DNA of 12,854 nt from Thiobacillus sp. (lineage in GTDB: Bacteria; Pseudomonadota; Gammaproteobacteria; Burkholderiales; Thiobacillaceae), in assembly GCA_024710445.1 (NCBI GenBank), contig JANJUT010000265.1, positions 1 through 12,854 of the forward strand, in the 5' to 3' direction. The notes below the pieces were generated by a model, which was not told the origin of the DNA, searched no databases, and was given only the letters and a program-made list of their open reading frames with translations. Every line of letters begins with the position of its first letter. Positions within the stretch are counted from its first letter, which is position 1. Position numbers and translations under genes: made by a program. Of this stretch, positions 1 through 7,295 are shown piece after piece.

Positions 1-93
1 GTTGCGTGTCGGGTGTTTTGATGTCGTCCTGATTCATGATTGCCTGGCTCCCTGTGTAAAATTGACTGCTGCCTATCGATTCGCGAAAAAACC

Positions 94-177
94 TGTGACA
101 ACCCGAATCGGAATCGCTCAAATAAAAACTGGTCTGTGGAAACTGCCTGTCACTGCGACAATTTGCCATGCGACAAT
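94..177 (+). repeat. Three direct copies of a TGYGACAAY motif
   Basis: The nonamer TGCGACAAT occurs at 154-162 and again at 169-177, exactly 15 bp apart. A variant TGTGACAAC lies at 94-102, 60 bp before the second copy. The middle copy is also the right half of an imperfect dyad, TGTC-N5-GACA at 148-160. Such short, phased repeats upstream of a regulatory gene often bind a transcription factor, but I cannot assign one. Chance recurrence is possible for so short a motif. Confidence 0.35.
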
Positions 178-415
178 CCGCCGCACTCGAACTCTAGCAA
201 AACAAAAAAAGACAAGCAAATCTATTGATCCCGGCAGGGGCGGGCAACGAGGCTTTAAGGTATGGCATGCCACTATCCTGGATTGACTCGGTGAACTGTT
301 GTTAGCGTTCTGCTTCAAAGGCTTAGACGTCGAGTCGTTAGCCGCTTGCAACCCTGAACCTGGGGGTGACACATTAGAGGTATTCCCTAATATTTCTGGC
401 GGTCTATATCTGGCC

Positions 416-424
416 AGGAGGTGA
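416..424 (+). promoter_or_regulatory. Strong ribosome binding site of narX
   Basis: AGGAGGTGA is a near-perfect complement of the 16S rRNA 3' end. Its GGAGG core ends 4 nt before the ATG at 426. It fixes the narX start and predicts efficient initiation, although the spacing is slightly short. Confidence 0.75.
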
Positions 425-425
425 A

Positions 426-2342
426 ATGAAAGAAAAACGCGGATTTCTGCAGCATTCATTGCTACTCAAGCTGGGCGGCGCACTGGCACTCATAGCCGGC
501 TTTGCCGTGCTTGGCATGGTCAGTTCGGCCATCATCGCCGAGTCGGTTCAGGGCAGCGGCGAAGCAATCAATCTGGCGGGCAGCCTGCGCATGCAGACTT
601 ACAAGATGACCAGCCTTGCGTTATCGGCACGCATGCCAGGAGGCGGCGAGATTGCAGCCCCGTTGCGCAAGGCTGTCGATACGTTCGATGCCACCCTCCA
701 GGACACACGCATTACGTCAATGATGACGAAGCGGACGGAAACACTCTTGTCTGGCAGCTACGCGACGGTTAGCGATGCCTGGAACAGACGGATCAAGCCT
801 GGCTTTCTTGATGAGGCCGGAAGCGGTTCTTCTGCCGAGACACGCAACATGCCTCTGATCGAAGAGATTACGGTATTTGTCGAGCAGATCAACGATCTGG
901 TCAAGCAGATCGAACGCGACACCGAGGCCAAGATCCTGGTGTTGCGCATGGTGCTGGGTGCGGCCTTGCTGATGACCTTGCTGGTCGGCGCGCTCACCCT
1001 GTATCTGGCGCGCAACGATTTGATCCTGCCGTTGCGTGACCTGCTCAAGTTTGCCGCCAATGTCGGGCGCGGCAACCTGGCGGCACGTACCGAGCACACG
1101 GGCAGTGACGAACTGGGCCGCCTGGGACAGGCCTTCAACCACATGGCGGAAGATCTTTCCAAGCTGTACCAGAACCTGGAAATCCGGGTCGATGAAAAAA
1201 CCGCCGAACTGACCATCGCCAATCGCTCGCTGGAACTGCTCTACCATTCCATCGCCCGGCTCTATAACGGACCGGTGGCACCGGATGCCTATGCCATCCT
1301 GCTCAAGGATCTGGAGACCGTTCTGGGCGTGGGGCATGGTCTGGCCTGCATGGTGGAAACCGGCGACGCGCGAGCCCGGGTGATTGCCAGCACGCTGCGT
1401 CCGGAGAATGGCGATGCGGACATGTGCGGCCTGATGAACTGCACTGAATGTCTGGCACATGTTTCGCAGGACGTTTATGCGCTGCAGGATGGGCGGCATA
1501 TCCTGTCGCTTCCGCTCAAGGACACCGAGCAGCAGTATGGCGTGCTGCAACTGGAAATGCCACCCGGCAAGGAACTGGTGCCGTGGCAGTCACAATTGCT
1601 GGAGGCACTGTCGCGCCATATCGGTATTGCGATCGGCACCGCGCGCCGCACCGAGCAGAGCCGACGGCTGTCGCTGCTGGAAGAACGTGCTGCACTGGCG
1701 CGCGAGTTGCATGATTCGCTGGCGCAGTCGCTCGCCTACATGAAAATCCAGGTCAGTCGCATGAAACCCCTGATCGACAACCACAACCCTCAGCGTGATG
1801 ACGAGGCGAAGGAGGTGCTGGAGGAATTGCGCGAAGGCCTCAACAGCGCCTATCGTCAGCTACGCGAGTTGTTGACCACGTTCCGGCTGCGTATTGAAGG
1901 CGAAGGGCTGAGTGCCGCACTGCACACCACCGTATCCGAATTCAGCCGTCGCGGAGATATTCCGATTACGCTGGATGTTGATCTGGTGGGCTGCAAGCTG
2001 AGCCCAAACGAGGAAATCCATGCGCTGCAAATCGTGCGTGAGGCCTTGTCCAACGTGCTGAATCATGCGCAGGCGCACCATGCCAACGTGAGTGTGAACC
2101 ATGGAAGCGATGGCTCGGTTGTGGCCACGATCACCGACGACGGAATCGGCATCCATGAAGCCGCTGGCGCACACCATTACGGCATGACGATCATGGAGGA
2201 GCGGGCAAACAATCTGAATGGTCAATTGACAGTCGAAAACCTGTCTGACGCGGGAACGCGCGTCACCCTTCGCTTCATGCCGGGTAGCCGGCGCGAGGCT
2301 GCCATACCTGTCCAATCCCTGCACGCAACTGTAAACACATGA
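426..2342 (+). CDS. narX: Nitrate/nitrite sensor histidine kinase NarX
   Basis: Inner-membrane sensor kinase of 638 aa (E. coli NarX is about 600 aa) that detects periplasmic nitrate/nitrite and phosphorylates NarL. Domains in order: first membrane helix at about 16-38; a ligand-binding P-box with INLAGSLRMQTYKM at 48-61, closely matching NarX; periplasmic four-helix region; second membrane helix at about 172-193; HAMP domain to about 247; a coiled segment; a GAF-like central module with cysteines C334, C339 and C342; then a HisKA_3 domain with the phospho-acceptor in RELHDSLAQS (H429). The ATPase domain has its N-box asparagine at N543 and a DDGIGI motif. The HPK7-type H-box and the C-X4-C-X2-C cluster both match E. 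coli NarX. The 3' end overlaps narL by 4 bp (ATGA), so the two are translationally coupled. NarQ is the alternative name, but the P-box, the cysteine cluster and the narL linkage favour NarX. Confidence 0.9.
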   Translation: MKEKRGFLQHSLLLKLGGALALIAGFAVLGMVSSAIIAESVQGSGEAINLAGSLRMQTYKMTSLALSARMPGGGEIAAPLRKAVDTFDATLQDTRITSMMTKRTETLLSGSYATVSDAWNRRIKPGFLDEAGSGSSAETRNMPLIEEITVFVEQINDLVKQIERDTEAKILVLRMVLGAALLMTLLVGALTLYLARNDLILPLRDLLKFAANVGRGNLAARTEHTGSDELGRLGQAFNHMAEDLSKLYQNLEIRVDEKTAELTIANRSLELLYHSIARLYNGPVAPDAYAILLKDLETVLGVGHGLACMVETGDARARVIASTLRPENGDADMCGLMNCTECLAHVSQDVYALQDGRHILSLPLKDTEQQYGVLQLEMPPGKELVPWQSQLLEALSRHIGIAIGTARRTEQSRRLSLLEERAALARELHDSLAQSLAYMKIQVSRMKPLIDNHNPQRDDEAKEVLEELREGLNSAYRQLRELLTTFRLRIEGEGLSAALHTTVSEFSRRGDIPITLDVDLVGCKLSPNEEIHALQIVREALSNVLNHAQAHHANVSVNHGSDGSVVATITDDGIGIHEAAGAHHYGMTIMEERANNLNGQLTVENLSDAGTRVTLRFMPGSRREAAIPVQSLHATVNT

Positions 2343-2998
2343 ATCAGACCGATCCCCAAACCATACTGGTCGTCGACGACCATCCCCTGTTTCGCAAGGG
2401 CGTGATCCAGCTGATCCAGGCCGAGCCGGCATTCCGGTTTGTCGGCGAAGCCGCCTGCGGAAAGGACGGCATCGCTCTGGCCCATCAGCTGCACCCGGAC
2501 ATGATCCTGCTCGACCTGAACATGAAGGACATGAGCGGCATCGACGTGCTGAAGGAAATCAAGGATGCCGAACTGGATTCCCGCGTCATCATGCTTACCG
2601 TGTCGGATCAGGCGGAAGACCTGATGGCCGCGCTGCAGGGCGGTGCCGATGGCTATCTGCTGAAGGACATGGAGCCGGAGGACCTGATGCGGCAACTGGG
2701 CGAGGCGGCGCGCGGCAAGATCACCATCAGCGAAAGTCTGACGCAATTGCTGGTGACTTCGCTGCGCGAGAAAAACCGTCCCACCGGTTTGAATGAAGCA
2801 GGCCTGACCGATCAGGAAAGCCGTATTCTCGAACATCTGGTCGAAGGCAAGAGCAACAAGCTGATCGCCCGCGACATGGGGATAGCCGAAGGCACGGTGA
2901 AAGTGCACGTCAAGCACCTGCTGAAAAAGCTCAACCTGCGCTCGCGGCTGGAAGCCGCGGTGTGGGCGGATCGTTGCCGTCGCCAGGGAAATACCTGA
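2339..2998 (+). CDS. narL: Nitrate/nitrite response regulator NarL
   Basis: Cytoplasmic transcription factor of 219 aa, the normal NarL length, and partner of the kinase just upstream. The receiver domain (about 7-125) has the acidic pair D13/D14, the phospho-acceptor D59 in ILLDLNM (same number as in E. coli NarL), and the conserved LLKDMEPEDL stretch containing the receiver lysine. The C-terminal LuxR/FixJ-type helix-turn-helix (about 150-210) carries TVKVHVKHLLKKL. This keeps the recognition-helix lysines and valine known from E. coli NarL, so it probably binds similar TACYYMT heptamers. The ATG lies within the narX stop (ATGA), so no separate ribosome site is needed. By analogy, phospho-NarL would activate nitrate respiration and repress other anaerobic pathways; its targets here lie outside the window. 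NarP is the closest alternative. Confidence 0.9.
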   Translation: MNQTDPQTILVVDDHPLFRKGVIQLIQAEPAFRFVGEAACGKDGIALAHQLHPDMILLDLNMKDMSGIDVLKEIKDAELDSRVIMLTVSDQAEDLMAALQGGADGYLLKDMEPEDLMRQLGEAARGKITISESLTQLLVTSLREKNRPTGLNEAGLTDQESRILEHLVEGKSNKLIARDMGIAEGTVKVHVKHLLKKLNLRSRLEAAVWADRCRRQGNT

Positions 2999-3048
2999 AG
3001 ACCACCTGAAGCTGGCGTGCAGTCATTTTTACGAAGTTGACTATTTTT

Positions 3049-3090
3049 AGGAGATGGTCGTTTGTTTTAAAGAAGGAGATGGTCGTTTGT
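3049..3090 (+). repeat. 17-bp tandem repeat before the CBS gene
   Basis: AGGAGATGGTCGTTTGT occurs at 3049-3065 and identically at 3074-3090, a 25-bp period, just before the CBS gene. Each copy has an SD-like AGGAG abutting an ATG. These ATGs open mini-frames: 3054-3092 encodes MVVCFKEGDGRL, and 3079-3114 runs out of frame 10 nt into the CBS gene. With no spacing between AGGAG and ATG, efficient translation is doubtful. The repeat may be a recent duplication of a ribosome-binding segment or a regulator/mRNA site. Confidence 0.6.
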
Positions 3091-3104
3091 AAAAGGAGCA
3101 CGAT

Positions 3105-3554
3105 ATGGCAATAGGCGAAATCTGTAACCGGGAGGTGGTGATCGCTGAAAAAGCACTTTCAGTCAGGGAGGCGGCGCATTTGATGCGCAATCATCACGTT
3201 GGCGATCTGGTGGTGGTTGAAGAAAGGGGAGGTCGAAAGCATCCGGTTGGGATCGTTACCGATCGCGACATCGTGGTGGAAGTGGTGGTGCCCGGGGTGA
3301 ATCCCGAAGCGCTGACGGTGGTCGACATCATGGAAGCGGAACTGGCCACGGTGCGCGAAAACGAGGGCGTATTCGAGGCGCTCCGCTACATGCGCAGCAA
3401 GGGCGTGCGTCGCATGCCGGTGGTGGATGGCGACGGCGGGCTGGTGGGCATCGTTACGCTGGATGATCTGCTGAGCCTGTTGGCAGAGGAAATGGCCGAA
3501 CTGGCCAAACTGGTGTCGCATGAGCGCCAGCGCGAAGCGACAGCCCGCACATGA
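3105..3554 (+). CDS. Two-CBS-domain protein
   Basis: Soluble cytoplasmic protein of 149 aa that is essentially a CBS pair (Bateman module) with no attached enzyme. CBS1 spans about 8-65 and ends in GIVTDRDI (49-56); CBS2 spans about 75-130 with RRMPVVD and GIVTLDD (115-121). The G-(I/V)-V-T-x-(R/D)-D signature is typical of CBS domains that bind the ribose/phosphate of adenine nucleotides. A charged helical tail follows (about 128-149). The start is set by AGGAG at 3094-3098, 6 nt before the ATG. Family members act as energy or redox sensors, or regulate partner proteins; no partner can be named here. It lies 106 bp after narL on the same strand and could be cotranscribed or have its own promoter. 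The domain call is secure; the biological role is unknown. Confidence 0.85.
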   Translation: MAIGEICNREVVIAEKALSVREAAHLMRNHHVGDLVVVEERGGRKHPVGIVTDRDIVVEVVVPGVNPEALTVVDIMEAELATVRENEGVFEALRYMRSKGVRRMPVVDGDGGLVGIVTLDDLLSLLAEEMAELAKLVSHERQREATART

Positions 3555-3574
3555 ATTCCAGGAATCAATACCTG

Positions 3575-3613
3575 GCCTGACAGACAGCGCAAGCATGGGC
3601 TGACCTGTCAGGC
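3575..3613 (+). terminator. Possible hairpin/terminator after the CBS gene
   Basis: GCCTGACAG (3575-3583) and CTGTCAGGC (3605-3613) are perfect 9-bp inverted repeats with a 21-nt loop, beginning 20 bp after the CBS stop. Only AAAACC follows instead of a U-tract, and the loop is long. It could be a weak terminator, an mRNA-stabilising hairpin or a protein-binding dyad. Confidence 0.35.
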
Positions 3614-3729
3614 AAAACCGAGTCCTATCGAACAGCAGCTTGATCATCATGCCCTGGTGTGGTGGAATCGGCTTGCGTTGTGCGCGTAACTCGCATCGCC
3701 AGCAATGTTCCCGCATGGCCGGATCGTTA

Positions 3730-3745
3730 GTTTCGCATGCGAAAC
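3730..3745. promoter_or_regulatory. Perfect 16-bp palindrome, candidate operator
   Basis: GTTTCGCATGCGAAAC is identical to its reverse complement over all 16 bases. It ends 67 bp before the GTG start of the GGDEF/EAL gene, a typical place for a dimeric repressor or activator site. No cognate regulator is encoded nearby and I do not recognise the motif as that of a specific family. No clear sigma-70 promoter could be paired with it. Confidence 0.5.
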
Positions 3746-3812
3746 AATTGCTGTCATAACAAGCAAGCGGAAAAACTGGCGGAAATTACGATAATCAGAG
3801 GAGAGAGTCTCT

Positions 3813-6800
3813 GTGAAATCGCGCTCTGGTTTCGAAACCAAGGTGCTGTCCGCGTTCGCCGCCGCCGCCTTGGTGGTGTCCGCGCTCACCCTCGCCACGT
3901 GGAATGTGGCGCAGGACGCAGCCGAAGCGGTGCGCCGGGTGGTGCACACCCAGGAAGTTCTCAATGACCTCACCCGCATAAGAGCGGACTCGCTTCAGAT
4001 CGAATTAAGCACACAAAACTACAGAATTTCGGGCGACCCGAAATGGCTTGCCGATCGCGATGCAGCGATTTCGGCTCGGGAAACCTTGCTGCGCCAACTC
4101 CAGTTACTGACCGCCGACAATGCCAGCCAGCAAGCACGCTGGGCACGACTGCGCAAAGTGATCGACGAGCGTCTCGCGATTTCCAGGCACGTTGAACTGC
4201 TGCGCAAGACGCAAGGCCTCGAAGCGGCGAGTGCCTATGTGGCCGGCGCCCCATTGCGCGAGACACGCGAGCGCATGTACCGGCAATTGGACGAGATGAG
4301 AGACAAGGAAAACCGGCTGCTGGAGCATCGCAGTGCCGAGCAGTCCCACGCGCGCCAGATCACGGTTGCTGCCGGAACACTGGTCACGCTGATGCTGATT
4401 GCGCTGCTTTCGGCCACCTATGTTCTGATCCGTCGCCAACTGCGGGAGACCGAGGCCAGCCAGCGTGCGCTCGCCATGAGCGAGGAAAACCTTTCCACCA
4501 CGCTGGATTCGATCGGCGACGCAGTGCTGGCGACGGATACCGAGGGGCGCGTCACCCGCATGAATCCGGTGGCGGAACGGCTCACCGGCTGGCCTCTCGC
4601 CGAGGCGCGGAACCGGTTCGTCGACGAGGTGTTCCGCATCGTCAACGAAGAGACGCGCGTGCCTGCGGTGGTGCCGGTGGACAGGGTGCTCGCGACCGGT
4701 GAAATCCAGGGCCTGGCCAACCACACGGTGCTCATCGCGCGCGACGGCGGCGAACGCCCGGTCGGCGACAGCGCGGCGCCGATTCGCGATGCCGTGGGTC
4801 AGGTGAGCGGCGTGGTGCTCGTCTTCCGTGACATGACCATTGAGCGGCAGGCCCAACAAAGCATCCGCGAGCAGAATGAAAGACTGGAACAGTGCGTACG
4901 CGAACGGACGGCGCAACTGCACGATAGCGAGGAACGATTCCGCCTGCTGGTCGACAGTGCCAGGGACTACGCCATCATCATGCTCGACCCGCAGGGGCAC
5001 GTCCTCATCTGGAACGAGGGCGCGCGGCGGCTCAAGGGCTATGCCGAGGCGGAAATCATCGGGCAGCCGATAGAACGCTTTTATCCGCCCGAGGATGCTG
5101 CCGCGGACAAGCCTGCCCGGCTGCTCGCCCAGGCGGCAGCCGAAGGCCGCTGTGAAGACGAAGGCTGGCGGGTACGCAAGGACGGCACGCGCTTTTACGC
5201 GGACGTGATCCTCACGCCGATACGCAACCCGGCGGGAGAACTGGTGGGCTTTGCCAAGATCACGCGCGACATCACCGCGCGCAAACGCACCGAGGAGAAA
5301 ATCCAGACGCTTAACACCGAACTGGAACAGCGCGTGAACGAGCTGGAGCATGTCAGCCGTGCCCTCAGAACCCTCAGTGCGGGAAACCGCACCATGCTGC
5401 ATGCGACCGACGAGCAGGATCTGCTCGACAGCATGTGCAGCGCCATCGTGAATACGGGCCGCTATCATATGGCCTTGGTGTGTTTTCGAAATGACAACGG
5501 CTCAGGGTCGCTGCGCCCGATGGCCGAGACTGGCTACCCGGGCGGCCTCGCCGCCCTGCGCATGCTGAAAACAAGCTGGTCCGACGAGCGCGGCCGTGGC
5601 GCGCTCGGTACCGCGATCCGCACCGGGAAGACGAGCGTGGTCCGGAACATGCTCACCGATCCGGATTACGCACCGTGGCGGCCGCATCTGCACGGCAATG
5701 CTTCCGGCGTGGCCTGTCCGTTGCGCATCGACGGCGAGGTCATCGGCGCACTGGCTATCTACGCCGCCCAAGCGGATGCCTTCGGACCGGATGAAGTGAC
5801 GCTGCTCACCGAGTCGGCCGACGATCTGGCCTTTGGCGTCGCCACCCTGCGCGCACGCGCCGAGCAACAAAAGACCCAGGCAGCCCTGCACCGCCTGACC
5901 TACTTCGACGCCCTCACCGGACTGCCGAACGAAACACAATTCGTGGAATTGCTCGCTGCTGCCATCGACAGCGGCAAGCGGCTGAACCAGTCATTCGCGG
6001 TGCTGCAAACCAATATCGAACGGCTGAGGGAGATCAACGACGCCCTCGGTTTCAGCCACGGCGATCAATTGCTGCGGGAATTCGGGGCACGACTCCGTGT
6101 CGCCGCGCCAGTGTCCGCCCTGATCGCGCGCCTGCGCGGCGACGAATTCGCCATCCTGCTGCCTGACAGCAGCGCAAGCGCCGCCGTCACCCTGGTGCGA
6201 CGCCTGGAGGACGAGCTGGCGCGGCCGTTCCCGATTGCCGACATTCCGCTCGATGTGTCGGCGAGGATCGGCGTCGCGTTGTTCCCGGAGCATGGGTCGA
6301 CACCCCATGACCTGTTCCGGCATATGGATATGGCCCTGCAGCAGGCCAGGAAAAAAGGGGTGAGGCACGCCGTCTTCGATCCTGCCCGGGACCAGGATCA
6401 GCAGCGCCGCCTGACCATGGCCGGGGAACTGCGGCGCGCGATCGAGGGCGGCGATCTGCTGCTTTATCTGCAGCCGAAAGTGGAGATCGCCACCGGCCGC
6501 GTGTGCGGCGCCGAAGGGCTGGTGCGCTGGCAGCACACCGGGCGCGGGATGATCCCGCCGGGCGAGTTCATCGGCCTCGCCGAACACACCGGGCTCATCA
6601 AGCCGCTCACCGAATGGGTTATCGAGGCCGCGTTGCGCCTGAACCACGCCTGGCAGCGCCAGGGCTGCGCACTGCCCATCGCCGTCAACCTATCGGCACG
6701 CAACCTGCGCGAGGAAGACTTGCTCGAGAAAATCCGTCGCCTGCAGGCTGGCTGGGGGGGGGCGGCCGGCCTGCTCGAACTGGAAATCACCGAGAGCACG

Positions 6801-7214
6801 TTGATGGACGATGCCGAATTCGCACTGAGCGTGCTGCATCGCCTGCGCGATGAAGGCATCCCGCTCTACATCGACGATTTCGGTACCGGTTATTCCTCGC
6901 TCAGCTATCTGCAGAAACTGCCGGTGGATTACATCAAGATCGATCAATCCTTTATATGCAACATGTCGAGCAGCAAACAATCCGCACTGATTGTGCGCTC
7001 CACCATCGACCTGGCCCATGACCTCGGACGCAAGGTCGTGGCCGAGGGCATCGAAACCCAGGAAAACTGGGACCAACTCGCTGCGCTTGGTTGTGGGTTT
7101 GCGCAAGGCTACTTCATCGCCAGGCCGATGCCGGCCGAGGCGTTCCAGAACTGGCTCGAACAATTCCGTCCTCCGGTCACGACGCCACCAGGAAAAGCCG
7201 GCGCAAGCTCTTGA
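3813..7214 (+). CDS. Membrane CHASE3-PAS-PAS-GAF-GGDEF-EAL signalling protein
   Basis: Inner-membrane protein of 1133 aa predicted to control cyclic di-GMP. Order: membrane helix at about 8-28; periplasmic CHASE3-like helical sensor; second helix at about 183-206; PAS at about 222-340; coiled coil; PAS at about 371-490, with the NEGARRLKGY and RDITARK stretches typical of PAS/PAC; coiled coil; GAF at about 522-690; GGDEF at about 695-855; EAL at about 870-1125. The GGDEF signature is RGDEF (R775-F779), and no RxxD inhibitory site precedes it. The EAL signature is EGL (E901-L903). The other phosphodiesterase motifs are present: NLSARNL, ELEITES, DDFGTGYSS (D1021/D1022), the KID lysine, VVAEGIET and QGYFIARP. 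It is therefore probably an active phosphodiesterase, with the GGDEF domain active or serving as a GTP-sensing domain. The start is GTG with AGGAG at 3799-3803, 9 nt upstream. Signals sensed by CHASE3, PAS and GAF are unknown. A run of nine G lies at 6754-6762. Confidence 0.88.
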   Translation: MKSRSGFETKVLSAFAAAALVVSALTLATWNVAQDAAEAVRRVVHTQEVLNDLTRIRADSLQIELSTQNYRISGDPKWLADRDAAISARETLLRQLQLLTADNASQQARWARLRKVIDERLAISRHVELLRKTQGLEAASAYVAGAPLRETRERMYRQLDEMRDKENRLLEHRSAEQSHARQITVAAGTLVTLMLIALLSATYVLIRRQLRETEASQRALAMSEENLSTTLDSIGDAVLATDTEGRVTRMNPVAERLTGWPLAEARNRFVDEVFRIVNEETRVPAVVPVDRVLATGEIQGLANHTVLIARDGGERPVGDSAAPIRDAVGQVSGVVLVFRDMTIERQAQQSIREQNERLEQCVRERTAQLHDSEERFRLLVDSARDYAIIMLDPQGHVLIWNEGARRLKGYAEAEIIGQPIERFYPPEDAAADKPARLLAQAAAEGRCEDEGWRVRKDGTRFYADVILTPIRNPAGELVGFAKITRDITARKRTEEKIQTLNTELEQRVNELEHVSRALRTLSAGNRTMLHATDEQDLLDSMCSAIVNTGRYHMALVCFRNDNGSGSLRPMAETGYPGGLAALRMLKTSWSDERGRGALGTAIRTGKTSVVRNMLTDPDYAPWRPHLHGNASGVACPLRIDGEVIGALAIYAAQADAFGPDEVTLLTESADDLAFGVATLRARAEQQKTQAALHRLTYFDALTGLPNETQFVELLAAAIDSGKRLNQSFAVLQTNIERLREINDALGFSHGDQLLREFGARLRVAAPVSALIARLRGDEFAILLPDSSASAAVTLVRRLEDELARPFPIADIPLDVSARIGVALFPEHGSTPHDLFRHMDMALQQARKKGVRHAVFDPARDQDQQRRLTMAGELRRAIEGGDLLLYLQPKVEIATGRVCGAEGLVRWQHTGRGMIPPGEFIGLAEHTGLIKPLTEWVIEAALRLNHAWQRQGCALPIAVNLSARNLREEDLLEKIRRLQAGWGGAAGLLELEITESTLMDDAEFALSVLHRLRDEGIPLYIDDFGTGYSSLSYLQKLPVDYIKIDQSFICNMSSSKQSALIVRSTIDLAHDLGRKVVAEGIETQENWDQLAALGCGFAQGYFIARPMPAEAFQNWLEQFRPPVTTPPGKAGASS
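6754..6762 (+). repeat. G9 homopolymer inside the EAL domain
   Basis: Nine consecutive G encode part of GWGGAAG, between the NLSARNL and ELEITES motifs. EAL motifs on both sides stay in one frame, so the gene is intact as given. A change of one base would remove most of the catalytic EAL residues. Confidence 0.8.
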
Positions 7215-7227
7215 AACCTCCTTTACG

Positions 7228-7248
7228 CTGCGCCTTCGGCAGGCGCAG
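7228..7248. terminator. Hairpin between convergent genes
   Basis: CTGCGCC (7228-7234) and GGCGCAG (7242-7248) form a perfect 7-bp GC-rich stem with a 7-nt TTCGGCA loop. It sits in the 81-bp gap between the stop of the GGDEF/EAL gene and the stop of hypE. A second TGCGCC at 7273-7278 could pair alternatively with the GGCGCA arm. Placement suits a bidirectional terminator for two convergent units, but neither side has a U-tract. Confidence 0.4.
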
Positions 7249-7295
7249 GCCGAGCAGCAGGCATCCGCAGATTGCGCCGGCCGACCCATACCCAT

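Larger units (their letters stand above)
1..425. other. Non-coding region upstream of narX
   Basis: No convincing gene is visible in these 425 bases. The open frames that cross it have unusual composition, no ribosome binding site and no family resemblance. The region is AT-richer than the genes that follow and contains an A-rich tract near 199-211. It also holds three copies of a TGYGACAAY motif (listed separately) and a 10-bp palindrome TGGCATGCCA at 263-272. A TTGACT hexamer at 283-288 could be a -35 element, but no good -10 box lies at the right distance. It most likely carries the narXL promoter and regulator sites, and perhaps the 3' flank of a gene outside the window. Confidence 0.6.

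Noticed and set aside
148..160. TGTC-N5-GACA dyad as a NorR-type site (GT-N7-AC)
   Set aside because: The consensus is too short to be informative, no norR or NO-reductase gene is nearby, and the usual set of three sites is not seen.
2..286. 94-aa frame at the left edge
   Set aside because: Starts with TTG without a ribosome site, resembles no known protein, and lies in AT-richer repeat-bearing DNA.
376..382. AGAGGTA, a match to the NarL heptamer (AKRRGTA orientation)
   Set aside because: A single degenerate heptamer is expected by chance in 425 bp, and there is no partner in the 7-2-7 arrangement.
3790..3795. GATAAT as a -10 box for the GGDEF/EAL gene
   Set aside because: No -35 hexamer lies 16-18 bp upstream, and the transcript would start within the ribosome binding site.
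4104..5468. 454-aa minus-strand open frame opposite the GGDEF/EAL gene
   Set aside because: It is antisense to CHASE3/PAS/GAF coding sequence with recognisable domains; its composition is typical of a shadow frame.
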